The notes: a model not told the origin generated them from the sequence alone. Positions 47,101-55,958 are shown, counted from the stretch's first letter. The stretch is 64,000 bases of DNA from Pseudeuparius sepicola (GCA_963920635.1 OY987303.1:51149223-51213222); one strand, 5' to 3'. Program-made: numbers and translations.

Positions 47101-48119
47101 ACTTAGATAATCGTGTAAAACCGGAGGTGGATCAGTTACAAAATTTAGACAATAGTAAGTATTTGCCATTTGTACAATTATTAATGTTTAACGCATATAC
47201 TTTTTAGATGCAAAAGTAGCACACCAAATTCAACTTTTGAGTAAAATCTTACCGCCTAAAGGAAGGATTTTAATCCAGAAAAAACATTGGAAATTTTCGA
47301 TCCAGGAATGTATTGATTCTATGATTGTCCATGCAAATGTAAGTACTATGCATATTATAGATAATCATCTTCAAGTGGCACATATTCTTCAAAACTTTCA
47401 ACATAAATTTTTCGACTAACTTTCTTCTTTTCTTGACTTAAGCTTAGCTTAAGATGTTTTAAAGGAATATGATAACGATAGGTATACCTAGTCAGAAGTA
47501 AAAAGTGTGCATGTGAATAATTATGTATAGTGTAGACATCTAACCCAGTTTAGCGAGTAATTTTTAAGTCAAAATTAACGACTTATATATTTTTTTTATT
47601 AGTTCGGTTAGGAACAAACAGGAAGGTGCGGTTTTAACTTTTAACCATCTGAATGCAAGGATAATGCCAGTTGAAATTTTTCTACTGCCGTACTCTATTA
47701 CTGAAAACACCAATCTAAACCTTTTTTAAATACCTAACTATTACATGATGTCCATTAATTTTCGATTACAGGTAGCAGCAGAAATTTCGACTATTATAAA
47801 CTTGCATATCGAGAAGGCAAGAACTAAAGGATTGCGACTGCAACCCTATTTATTGACTGTAGGCGATCAAATCGATAAGACTTATGTAGTAATAGATTCT
47901 ATTCAATACGAATTTAATACGTGTTTGCACGCATTTGATATTCTTTTTAAGAGTTTTCACGCTTTAAATATTTGTTATCGCCCTCAAAGTGAACATTTAT
48001 ATGAACTTATAGAAGTTGTTATTTGGAAAATTAATAGAACAGATTTAAAAAATATTCCTTATATTCAGGATGTAATAAGTTACCTCAAAGAGGAAGTTAA
48101 TATTTCGTCGCAATTTTAA
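41113..48119 (+). CDS. SAM-domain accessory protein of the 12-kb transposon, eight exons, damaged
   Basis: Exons with consistent phases: 41113-41194, 44770-44942, 45903-46225, 46278-46545, 46610-46782, 47001-47154, 47208-47338, 47772-48119 (stop). Together about 550 residues. Exons 1-2 encode a SAM (sterile alpha motif) fold: LTLEDVLKQINCEHLLQRF...VRHLLKIIGNNEILKELIPN then IGERLDFI, closest to insect SAM sequences with a LIP.IG.R.kF signature. Later exons carry blocks seen in related arthropod proteins: AKELF, an I..LFP.E..YY block with GKLIDK, a KKRKPDL basic patch, DTWPILKDLRAHAL, LLSKILPPKGR...KKHWKFSIQE and a C-terminal block VGDQIDKTYVVIDSIQYEF then AFDILFKSFHALNICYR. SAM domains multimerise, so a role in bridging transposon ends or binding the transposase is inferred. 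Exon 4 has TAA at 46339 and a one-base deletion (or equivalent) before 46398, so this copy is not fully translatable. Confidence 0.8.
41345..41980. other. Interior of the 3.1-kb element, no gene recognised
   Basis: Contains an unrecognised 108-codon frame (41471-41797) with no domain. TACGGGGTGTATACTTCTAA at 41521 looks like a decayed CAGGGTG-type terminus without a clear partner. Confidence 0.35.
42206..42374 (+). pseudogene. Conserved C-terminal peptide, second copy
   Basis: SLESLLVEEQDCSKLTGKRP followed by CNNATLIEMNRLGK and a lysine-rich tail to a stop at about 42382. It is homologous to 26591-26719. As there, it lies between a GATCTGAAATTTTG satellite unit and a foldback, so these three parts travel together. 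Confidence 0.45.
42345..42720. mobile_element. Foldback related to 26718-27043
   Basis: Arms of about 150 bp: GATATAAAAGCTTGTCGCGA on the left pairs with TCACGACAAGCTTTTATATC on the right, and further out TGCTCTGAAAAGAAGAA pairs with CTTCTTTTCAGAGCA. Arms are more diverged than in the 26.7-kb copy. Confidence 0.8.
43261..43855. mobile_element. 595-bp palindromic element (CAGTGTGTCCC family)
   Basis: The ends CAGTGTGTCCCCAGATGGGG and ...GGGTACACACTG are flanked by TA (43259-43260, 43856-43857). The interior is a near-palindrome sharing ACGACAAAATGTTATTAAG and CTTGTTCAGAATGAAAA with the element at 20741-21481. It lies inside the 3.1-kb element. Confidence 0.85.
44505..44620. mobile_element. 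116-bp MITE in SAM intron 1 (GGGCCAGTTG ends)
   Basis: The ends GGGCCAGTTGTTTAATC and AATT..ACCAACTGGATCC are inverted repeats flanked by TATA on both sides. The GGSCCAGTTG terminus with an A/T-rich target resembles PIF/Harbinger-type MITEs, but the superfamily is not certain. Confidence 0.55.
45607..45712. repeat. Hairpin in SAM intron 2
   Basis: TTTTCCACTAAAATAAACGG...CGGAAAAC on the left pairs with GTTTTCCGAATTACAGGAAA...TTTAGTGGAAAA on the right. Weaker pairing continues out to about 45400 and 45775 (AAATCGAAAAT and ATTTTCGATTTTTAAGGAAA), so this is probably the core of a longer decayed palindrome. Confidence 0.7.
46914..46969. mobile_element. 56-bp perfect palindrome with TA flanks, SAM intron 5
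   Basis: Two perfect 28-base arms with no loop, starting CAGTATGTCCACAGAAAAGG, flanked by TA at 46912-46913 and 46970-46971. It has the same CAG...CTG and TA design as the larger palindromic elements and could be the smallest form of that type. Confidence 0.85.
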
Positions 48120-48140
48120 AATACAACGTACCTAATTAGA

Positions 48141-48161
48141 AATACATATTTCTACGTGCTT
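48141..48161. repeat. 21-bp inverted repeat, left arm (partner 51051-51071)
   Basis: GAAATACATATTTCTACGTG plus C here matches, inverted and with one mismatch, 51051-51071. The pair brackets the transposase gene and the MITE at its end. The left arm lies in the 58-bp gap between the two genes. Confidence 0.6.
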
Positions 48162-48177
48162 ATTCAAAAAATTCACC

Positions 48178-50604
48178 ATGCGTTGTCATATATGTGACTG
48201 CGTATTTGATGATATTGGCAAGTACATATTTCATGCAGAATATATTCATAAATTAAATGTGTTCACATGCCCAATAAAAGAATGTCTACGGTCATTTCAA
48301 CGAAAAGATAGTTTTAAAAAACACATGTTAACTCACCGCCCTACAACACAGGTTTCACAAAAAGATTCCATAATTTTCAATAAGAAAAAAATAAATAAAT
48401 TTAATAAGATGTCAAATGAGATCGTTCAAAATAAAGAAGAATTAAATGAAGAGACTACTGAAACCCAACATAACTTAAATAGCGAGGCTCTAGCATTATT
48501 TTGTAATCAATTTCAGATTGCTGCTGAAGCATTAATTGCAAATTTGTATAATAACCTATCAGTCACTAAAAGTGCCATACAAAATATAATATCATTATTG
48601 GAATATTTTTTTAGTGATAGTCTAATTAAACCATTACAAAAACTAGTCAGCACTTGCGATAACAACAACATTTTAGAAGGTTTGAAATGCATCCAAGAAA
48701 CTTTTCATAATTTTGGCACGGAATATAAAAGAATGAAACATTTTGAAAATGCAAAGACATACATAAAACCTTTACAATTCACAGTAGGCACAGTACAGGA
48801 CGAAAGCCGTAAAAATAATCAGGTCTCATTATGCTTGAAAAATCGGACTTGTTCTTACGTACCTATAACGGAACAACTTAAATGTTTTTTGGAGTTACCT
48901 AATGTTTTAGCCAAGATTAAAAAATATCAGGAAAGTAATACAAAAAGATCTGAACAAGATGAACTAAAAAATATATGTCAAGGACAGTTATGGAAAAATA
49001 TTAAGTTAGATGCTGTTAAAACGACTTTGCCGCTGCTAATATATTTTGATGGTTTTGAAGTTGGAAATCCGCTGGGGACTCACGCTGGATGTTATAAAGT
49101 CGGTGCTGTCTACTATACAATCCCCACTATTCCTCCAGAATTCATAAGTAGATTAGAAAATATATTTGTTGCGTGTTTGTTTCATAGTTCAGATAGAACG
49201 GAGTTTGGTAACAGGACCGTTTTAAGAACGTTAATAAATGAGTTAATCTCTTTAGAAAAAAATGGAATTTATATAAAAAACGAAAATCAAATAATTTATT
49301 TTGCGACGGTGTTAGTATTAGGCGATAATCTTGGAGTTCATAGTATTCTAGGATTAACAGAGAGTTTTTCATCAAACTATTGTTGTAGATTTTGCATTGC
49401 CGAAAAAAAATATATAAAAAAAATGTGTTCTGAAGATAAAAATTTAATTAGGAAAAAATCAGAATATCCTAACCATGTCCAGAATGATCTGTATGGAATT
49501 AAAGAGGAATGCGTATTCAATGATTTAACTTGTTTTCATGTATATGAGAATCTTTCTGTCGATCCGATGCACGACATATTGGAAGGGGTTTTACGATACG
49601 ATATGGCGTTAATTGTTTCAGCTTTATTAAATGAAAAGTATTTTAATCTAGAGACCTTAAATTTTAAAATAAAATACAATGTTTATGACAGTTTCGAAAA
49701 AAATATACCACCTTCTTTAAAGCTTCATCAACTAAAAAATAAATGTCTTACACTATCTGCACCAGAAATGTCCGCATTCGTTCGAAATTTCCGCTTCATG
49801 GTAGGGAATTTAATTCCAAAAAATAACAAGGTTTGGGAGATTTATCTTTTAATTCTGAAAATAACAGAAATTTGTAGCAGTATATCAATTTCAGACGATA
49901 TGATTGTCGAACTTGAAAATCTCATAACGCAGCACCATGCACTTTACTTAAATATTTTAAAGGAAGATCTTAAGCCAAAACACCATTTTTTGCTGCACTA
50001 TCCAAGAATCATGAAACTTGTTGGACCACTCCATTATATCTCGTCGATGAGATTTGAAGGAAAACATAAGGACCTAAGAACATATGCTCATAATATTAGG
50101 AGTCGTGTAAATATACCATTTTCTCTAGCTGACAGAATGCAAATGAAATGCAATCTTAGGTATATGTCAAGAGTGGGCTTAGACGATATTTACAATTATG
50201 GACATTCTGCAATAATACCAGACGATCAATTCAATGAAGTGACTGGCATTAACAGAGACGATTTCACGGGTAAAACTTTTTGTGAGAAAAATGGAATAAC
50301 GTATAAACCTACATCAATCCTAAGAATAGACCAGGGTAATAAAATACCACAATTTAGTAAAATCAAATATGTACTTGCTAATAAACATGATGAACGAATT
50401 ATAGCATTTTTATGCGAAAAACTAATCACTGAGAAATACAATTCACATTATCACTCCTTCGAAATTGCCCACGAAAAAGAAAAAAAAACACTTTGCTTTT
50501 ATTTACACAACCTGAAATATTTATTTCCAACTTGTATTCATCTTGTTGAAAAACTTTCATTTGTAGCTCTACCAAAAGGCGTGTGCTTTTCTACGAAAGC
50601 GTAG
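48178..50604 (+). CDS. C2H2 zinc-finger, CACTA/tnp2-like DDE transposase
   Basis: An intact, apparently intronless frame of 808 codons. Start: the ATG at 48178 has a reasonable context (TTCACCATGC) and immediately precedes the first finger. N-terminus: finger 1 C3-C6-H19-H24 and finger 2 C31-C36-H49-H53. A lysine-rich linker and a helical region follow. Core: D291 in YFDGFEVGNPLG, then YYTIPTIPPEF.S.LENIF, D383 in LVLGDNLGVHSILGL, a Cys cluster C402/C403/C406, the VDPMHDILEGV motif (D462, H465, D466, E469) and E627 in RFEGKHKDLR. This order matches the tnp2 type of CMC (CACTA) transposases, with a long insertion between the second Asp and the Glu. It should cut and join the ends of its own element. 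It lies 58 bp after the SAM gene stop with no poly(A) signal between. The last three residues and the stop come from the terminal repeat of a MITE, so the true C-terminus was probably different. Confidence 0.85.
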   Translation: MRCHICDCVFDDIGKYIFHAEYIHKLNVFTCPIKECLRSFQRKDSFKKHMLTHRPTTQVSQKDSIIFNKKKINKFNKMSNEIVQNKEELNEETTETQHNLNSEALALFCNQFQIAAEALIANLYNNLSVTKSAIQNIISLLEYFFSDSLIKPLQKLVSTCDNNNILEGLKCIQETFHNFGTEYKRMKHFENAKTYIKPLQFTVGTVQDESRKNNQVSLCLKNRTCSYVPITEQLKCFLELPNVLAKIKKYQESNTKRSEQDELKNICQGQLWKNIKLDAVKTTLPLLIYFDGFEVGNPLGTHAGCYKVGAVYYTIPTIPPEFISRLENIFVACLFHSSDRTEFGNRTVLRTLINELISLEKNGIYIKNENQIIYFATVLVLGDNLGVHSILGLTESFSSNYCCRFCIAEKKYIKKMCSEDKNLIRKKSEYPNHVQNDLYGIKEECVFNDLTCFHVYENLSVDPMHDILEGVLRYDMALIVSALLNEKYFNLETLNFKIKYNVYDSFEKNIPPSLKLHQLKNKCLTLSAPEMSAFVRNFRFMVGNLIPKNNKVWEIYLLILKITEICSSISISDDMIVELENLITQHHALYLNILKEDLKPKHHFLLHYPRIMKLVGPLHYISSMRFEGKHKDLRTYAHNIRSRVNIPFSLADRMQMKCNLRYMSRVGLDDIYNYGHSAIIPDDQFNEVTGINRDDFTGKTFCEKNGITYKPTSILRIDQGNKIPQFSKIKYVLANKHDERIIAFLCEKLITEKYNSHYHSFEIAHEKEKKTLCFYLHNLKYLFPTCIHLVEKLSFVALPKGVCFSTKA

Positions 50605-51034
50605 AAGGGCCAGAATATTTTATTTATTTTTTTTATTTTTTCCTAATTTCGTGTTTAAAGTCGAAATTAACACTAATTTCGTGTTCAAAGTCGAAATTAA
50701 GACTAATTTCATATTTAAAGTCGAAATTAACACTAATTTCGCGTATAAGTCGAAATTAGCGCCAATTTCGTGTTCAAAGTCGAAATTAGGCCTAATTTTA
50801 TGTTTAAAGTCGCAATTAGGCCTTATTTCGTGTTTAAAGTCGAAATTAGCGCTAATTTCGTGTGCAGAAATTAAGCTTAATTTCGACTTTAAACACGAAA
50901 CTAATTTCGACTTTAAACACGAAATTAAGCGTAATTTCGACTCTAAACACGAAATTAGTCTTAATTTCGACTTTGAACACGAAATTAGGAAAATTGAAAC
51001 TATAACAAAATATTGTGGCCCTTCTACGCTTCCG
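50594..51034. mobile_element. 441-bp MITE at the transposase 3' end, with 30-bp palindromic units
   Basis: The ends CGAAAGCGTAGAAGGGCCA and the complementary right end match at 26 of 28 positions and are flanked by TA (50592-50593, 51035-51036). The interior is about seven forward and four inverted units of a 30-bp repeat built on AATTTCGTGTTTAAAGTCGA, each unit itself a partial palindrome. The transposase stop codon TAG (50602-50604) lies in the left terminal repeat. The 151-codon frame at 50651-51106 is a translation of the repeat, not a gene. Confidence 0.85.
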
Positions 51035-51050
51035 TACTTTTCTTATAAAT

Positions 51051-51071
51051 GCGCATGTAGAAATATGTATT
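51051..51071. repeat. 21-bp inverted repeat, right arm (partner 48141-48161)
   Basis: Right partner of the pair bracketing the transposase gene; GCATGTAGAAATATGTATTT plus C. Confidence 0.6.
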
Positions 51072-51287
51072 TCAAATATACGGGTGCGTCACTCGTCACT
51101 ACCTAGTAGGTAATTCATTTTCATTTTTTTATATTCCAATAATTATTACTATTGGAATGGAATTTTTCCTTCTATTACCTATATAAACATTTATTTTTTG
51201 CTACATTGTGTTGTTTTTTTATATTGAGAAGATTTATATATTTCTTTTATTTTTATTCAGACTACAAAACGTTGTAGTTGTAGTTGC

Positions 51288-51293
51288 AATAAA
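51288..51293 (+). terminator. Candidate poly(A) signal of the transposase gene
   Basis: AATAAA about 690 bp after the current stop and beyond the MITE. A second candidate is at about 51440 (GAAATAAAC). No AATAAA lies between the SAM gene stop and the transposase ATG. Confidence 0.35.
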
Positions 51294-51899
51294 ACATAAT
51301 TTATTTAGGTATATTTTTTTTAAAATAATACGGGTGGCCACTACTTAATAAGTAAAATCTTTTGTTTCCAATAGTTTTGTAAGATTTTTTATTTTTGTAA
51401 CATTTTCAGTACCTACATACGTTGTACTTACCTAACTGAAATAAACTATAATTTAAACAAGCACCTGTTTTTTTTATTTACGAGTCATATTTTTTCTGAC
51501 ATAATATTAGATAATTTTAAATAAAAATAAATATTATGAAAAAATTTGGTTCTATAATACCTACCTATGTAATTACAAATTATCGAAGCAATGTTTCCTT
51601 CTTCCAATTAGACTGTTTAAAATGTTTTTGTAGTTATAACACAGAAATAGGTATGCGATTGCTCCAGAAAAAACTGCGATTGTAACAATATAAATATTTG
51701 TTTTATTTACATTTTACATGGCAAAATGTGTAGTCAGCGATTTGTTATTGTGGCTATTTTACCATGTAAACAAAAGTTTATGTGCTTCAGGATATTTTGT
51801 AAAATCCAATATAGCATACATTTTTTGTGGTATAACAAAATACAAAAACACTTTTAACAGTGTAACCACCCTGTAAAATGAATCAATTTAATTCAAGTA

Positions 51900-52484
51900 T
51901 TTAGAATTCTCTAGTGAAGATTTTAATACTTTTAAAATAAGAATATAAAGCATTTAATCCAAAAAAATATTTTGCTCAAGACAAGATTATTTTTAATTGG
52001 GTAAGTTTCTATTCAAGAATAGATATACTTCTATCGAGTATTTTACTTACTCCATACTAGCTTTAAATATGCTTATTGGAAGTATTGTATCCATTGATAC
52101 AAATATAATATTGCTTTAAACAAGTAGGTTCTCTAATTTCGTTGAAGAAATTTTTAATCTAAACAAGAATATATCTATTTTCATATAAGTATGTATTTAC
52201 TTAATTAAAATTTCAATTTCCTCTAAACAAATAGTAAATTATTTCCTTCGAGAAATAATATATTCGAACCAAGATGTGTATAAGTTTAAATCAAGAATTT
52301 GGAATTTTTAACGGAACACTTTTTAGATACTTGGCACTAGTATATAACATTCTTATATAGAGCGAAAAATCTGAGAATAGAATATTCACCCTATAAGTAT
52401 ATGATTTACTTGCGGATATACAAACTTATCATATACTCGGACTAAGTATTATATACTTGCTAAGAGTATGTAATTTTCTGTGTG
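51900..52484. promoter_or_regulatory. Right subterminal motif array
   Basis: Contains the same word set as the left end (GAATATATC, AAGTATGTATTTACTT, GAGTATTTTACTTACT, AGTATATGATTTACTT, AAGAGTATG). Beyond the first dozen bases the two ends do not align as a long inverted repeat; what they share is the motif. Confidence 0.5.
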
Positions 52485-53452
52485 TAAAGAAATGACAAGT
52501 GACAGTTGACCTATATGCGCCGTAAATAAATGTTTAATTTCGCTATATATGATTAAATATAATTATATTGTAAAAAGTTAAACAAAAAAAAACAGTTAAT
52601 ATTTTTGCCGAGTCTATACCAATGAGAAGTGACGCAGCTGACGTACATGCGGCTCAGATAAATGTTTAATTTTCTATAAGTTACATTCTATTTCTAAAAG
52701 GGAATGATCATCTGCAATAAAAACGTAGCTAATATTTTTGCCTTTTGCCGAAATAGAAAATTATCCGATTTTTATCCCTCTTTGTCGATCTGAGTTACTT
52801 CCATATTCTTAAAATGTTTAATTTCTTAATATATGTTAGCAAGGGAAGTTTTTTACCTAAAGAGTCTAAAAAAATCCAGTTAACATTTTTGCTCGAAATT
52901 TCTAAGGAAAAATAGATGTTTTTTGAGGTAACTCAAGGTTCCGTTTTTGCAAAATGTTTAATTTTTGGTTTCTACCAACGTATTTACTTATAAATTTGAT
53001 ATGGTAAAACAAAATTGCAGTTAATATTTTTTTCTAGGTCAAATTCTATTTTCCCTGGCCTAATTTATGATGGGATACCTACTTCCGTAAGATTGTAGCA
53101 ATTTTCTCGAGCTGCAGGCGGGGTTCTACCTGCGCTGTCGCCTGTCGTACACGGAATATAGGAGCACGAGCATGATGATGATGGTATCCAAGAATCTGGC
53201 GGTAGCAGCGGTTCACAGCGTCGATCCACGGGTGGCATCAGCATCAGCTGTCTACGCAGCTAGTGGGCTGTTGGAACGAGCGGCGCAGTGGCAACGCAGC
53301 GCGTCGCAGCCTACGGAGCGCCGAGTTACTGGGCACTAGGGTTGATTTGCCCCAAGTTTTAGACTTCTTAAAACAATCGCATTTTCTTTTTTAGTAGCCG
53401 TCCCCTACCTATTGTGTGGTTATTTTTTTTACAGCATGACTGAATCACCCTG

Positions 53453-53603
53453 TATAAATTAGAATTTCTTAAAGAGTACCTATAGAGCCAAAATATCTTA
53501 TCTAAATTATCTGTATTGGTTCCTCCTGATGTTTGGACAATGCATTCAGTTAAGTTATTTAAAATAGCAATTAAAGATATAATAAAAATAAAACCAAAGT
53601 AGT
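53453..53603 (+). pseudogene. Non-LTR retrotransposon 3' tail
   Basis: WTMHSVKLFKIAIKDIIKIK then PK and a stop at about 53602 resembles the C-terminal end of Jockey/CR1-type ORF2 (sVk.FK..lK..i). It directly follows the right TA of the 39211-53452 element, so it is the downstream part of the retrotransposon interrupted since 36009. Around 150 residues expected between RLVY and this tail are missing. Confidence 0.45.
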
Positions 53604-53679
53604 ATATAATATTGATTATTTAGATTATTAGCTATTCATATTCTAAAAGCAACATAATTTTTCACTTTTAATGTTTTTT

Positions 53680-54235
53680 TAAGGTTCTCGTCAAACACAA
53701 CGTAAAGGTTAATGCACCATACAATATTGTCAAAAGGTCTCTAAAAAGCCACTTCGATTACAACTATTTATGCAAGTATATCCTAAAATCTGTGAAATTA
53801 TCGCACGCCTATCCACCGCATTTCGCTGTACAAGTGGCCGGCCGTCGAACAGTGTAGCCCTTGTCTATCCAGTGTAGCCCATGCAAGTATTGGTGATATA
53901 TTATATTAGGCGAGCATGCAGTCAATTGTTTTTACTACAATATCTATCGTCTCTGTCTCCTTCATCTCCTTTTACTTATAATACCAGGTGCGGTCTAATA
54001 TGGTTAAAAAGTGTTTTGACTCGTATTTCATTGCAGGAAGAGCCTGTTCTCGAGCTACCCTGGTAAAATATTAATGAACTCACTTGGAACATAGTAATAT
54101 ACGAGGCGCGATCTATTTCATAGCTTTACCACGCTCTGCTACTGGTAAAAATACCAGACTTATCAACCGAAATCACCCGTATAAAATTCACAGGTTTTTA
54201 TGATTTTCCAAGTGACTTTAGAAATACTATACCTA
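53680..54235 (-). repeat. Dispersed repeat, copy 2
   Basis: Inverted copy of 7272-7905. It keeps AAGTGGCC.GCCGTCGAACAG, the GGCGAGCATGCAGTCA word, GAGCCTGTTCTCGAGCTACC and TTTACCACGCTCTGCTACTG. It ends near GGTTTTTATGATTTTCCAAG. Confidence 0.65.
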
Positions 54236-55019
54236 AGGTTTTGTGGAATTAACAAACAAGTTGTTAAATCAACGTACCTATTGTTCGTTGATTTGATATA
54301 CCTACTTAGCTACATTTTATTTCTGTGCTGAAACTATATATTTCTGGTTTTTATGAACTAATACGTTAAATTCAGGAACATTTACATTAAATTAACCAAT
54401 CGTTAAACTAAACTTGTTATTGGTTGGTTCAACGAAAAACTTTACTGGGTTAACGTTTTTATTTATTCTACAATGATAATAATAATAATAACTCTCACCC
54501 TCACAATACTCCAAACTAGGAGTACCCCAGAAGCAACCACATGCTTGTGCGAGGGAGGGGGGCAATTACTATTATTTTGTATTCGTTGCCATTTGCGGCT
54601 AGGGCCGACTTTTTTCCCGATAGAACTAGGATAGCATTCGCTCAAGTACTACGGAAAACCCTAGAAAACCGTAGTAATCCCATAGTGAGTGTAGGACAAT
54701 TAGTAAATCACACGGATAAAGCTATTTAGGAGCAATACCGTGAACTCACATTTGTCCAGCGCTCTTGGCCACAGCGGTGTTTTTCTTTAAAGACATGTGC
54801 ATGCGCCTGCCTCGAACCAAGGTCGATCGAAGGCAGAAAAATATGCAGTCTAAAATGTCAGCGCCGGTACGAGCGGCGCCACCGCGGCCAACAACATTAT
54901 AATTAAACGTGAGTTTGTTATATTAACGTACAGTATTTTCCTTATCATAAATTTAATAAATCCTATTCATGATATTGATGTTTTATACATTGCGGCAATG
55001 AAAAATTGTCCAACCTACA
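54236..55019. other. No gene recognised
   Basis: An AATAAT microsatellite of a few units lies at 54475-54492. A GC-richer patch (54830-54900) and short unrecognised frames are the only other content. Confidence 0.4.
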
Positions 55020-55023
55020 TTAA

Positions 55024-55361
55024 GAGGGGGTTGCCGACAGCGAAAGTGACGTCAGATTTCGTATTTTTTTAAGTTGTATAGCATAAAATCTAATAACATT
55101 TTACCTGGCAAAAATTTAGTACAAACATCTCTGTCTTCATTTTAATCATAAGATCTTAAAAGCATATGCAATGGAATTATTATTTTTCCCAAGGTTTTTC
55201 TAACCTATAAATCAAAAACACTGCTTGTAAGATCTTATGATTAAAATGAAGACAGAGATGTCTGTACTAAATTTTTGCCAGGTAAAATGTTATTAGATTT
55301 TATGCTATACAACTTAAAAAATACGAAATCTAACGTCACTTTCGCTGTCGACAACCCCCTC
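55024..55361. mobile_element. 338-bp TTAA-flanked palindromic MITE
   Basis: TTAA flanks both sides (55020-55023, 55362-55365). The ends GAGGGGGTTGCCGACAGCGA and the complement, GTCGACAACCCCCTC, begin arms of about 135 bp with high identity. TTAA duplication is used by piggyBac and Kolobok elements; the terminal sequence does not settle which. Confidence 0.85.
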
Positions 55362-55365
55362 TTAA

Positions 55366-55958
55366 TATTACGTACGACTTTTTATTTCTGTATAAACGAA
55401 CTGCTTACAACTTAACTAAACTTGTGTCTGAGGAGACCACTAAATTTCCGCATCTACAATTTTTTAAAATCTCTCGAAATTCTCACATCCCCTAAAAATC
55501 TACCACGACGCCGCTCCTGTAAGTTCCTATACCTGGTTGTCCTCCGGCCAGACAAATTAAGGCAATATCAGGCGTCAGTCCGCCAGTGTCGACAAACGTA
55601 AGCACAACGGCCAATAGAATTGATAGCCGCAATTCCACTGTGAGTTCACTTATTTATGGGCCCCCCATTCCGGCCCTGGATCGATCCCGCACCCGCTCCT
55701 CCTACCGATAGGTGGAAGCGAAAAGTAATATCTGTCACGCATAGGAATTTCTGCGCAATTGCAGGTGGGATGCACTTTGGGTGCACAGATGTTTTAGCGA
55801 TCTTTATTTTCCACCTATTTCTTGGATATTTATTACTTCCGTTCAAGAAAAGAATTTAAACAAAAGGCTATTTCTTGATATGTTAAAAATAAATAAAAAA
55901 GGTAAATGAACTATATTTTATTTCTTGATAATAACAACAGTAACTAAAATACACTATA
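55366..55958. other. No gene recognised
   Basis: A GC-richer patch at 55655-55720 has 66-67 codon frames on both strands without a domain. Confidence 0.4.

Larger units (their letters stand above)
40486..52484 (+). mobile_element. 12.0-kb CACTA/tnp2-like DNA transposon with two genes
   Basis: The termini CACACAGAAAA...TTTTCTGTGTG form an inverted repeat of about 12 bp flanked by TA (40484-40485, 52485-52486). The flanking DNA on both sides is the same 135-bp-type repeat (compare TGACAGTTGACCTACATGCA at about 40370 with its copy at about 52503), as expected for an insertion into one host segment. It contains a spliced SAM-domain gene and an intronless transposase gene on the plus strand, and long AT-rich ends with repeated AGTATAT/AGAATAT words. 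The transposase core, CAC-type ends and short duplication point to the CMC (CACTA) superfamily. Several later insertions lie inside. Confidence 0.85.
39211..53452. mobile_element. Palindromic TA element split by the 12-kb transposon
   Basis: The left end CAGGGTGATTCAGTCATGAT (39211) and right end (ATGACTGAATCACCCTG, 53452) are inverted repeats flanked by TA (39209-39210, 53453-53454). Without the 12-kb insertion it is about 2.2 kb. Its interior has blocks TTAGGCCAGGGAAAA and AAAATATTAACTGC on the left that occur inverted on the right, and CAGTTAATATTTTTGC is repeated about every 120-150 bp near the centre. A GC-rich patch (53110-53340) on the right arm has an 80-codon frame without a known domain. 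Confidence 0.85.

Noticed and set aside
50644..50866. Regular 30-bp repeats resembling a CRISPR array
   Set aside because: There are no unique spacers, the units are contiguous and partly palindromic, they are followed by inverted units, and the DNA is eukaryotic. They are the interior of a MITE.
50651..51106. 151-codon frame with repeated FKVEI.TNF-type phrases
   Set aside because: It is a translation of the 30-bp tandem repeat in one frame, caused by the period being a multiple of three.
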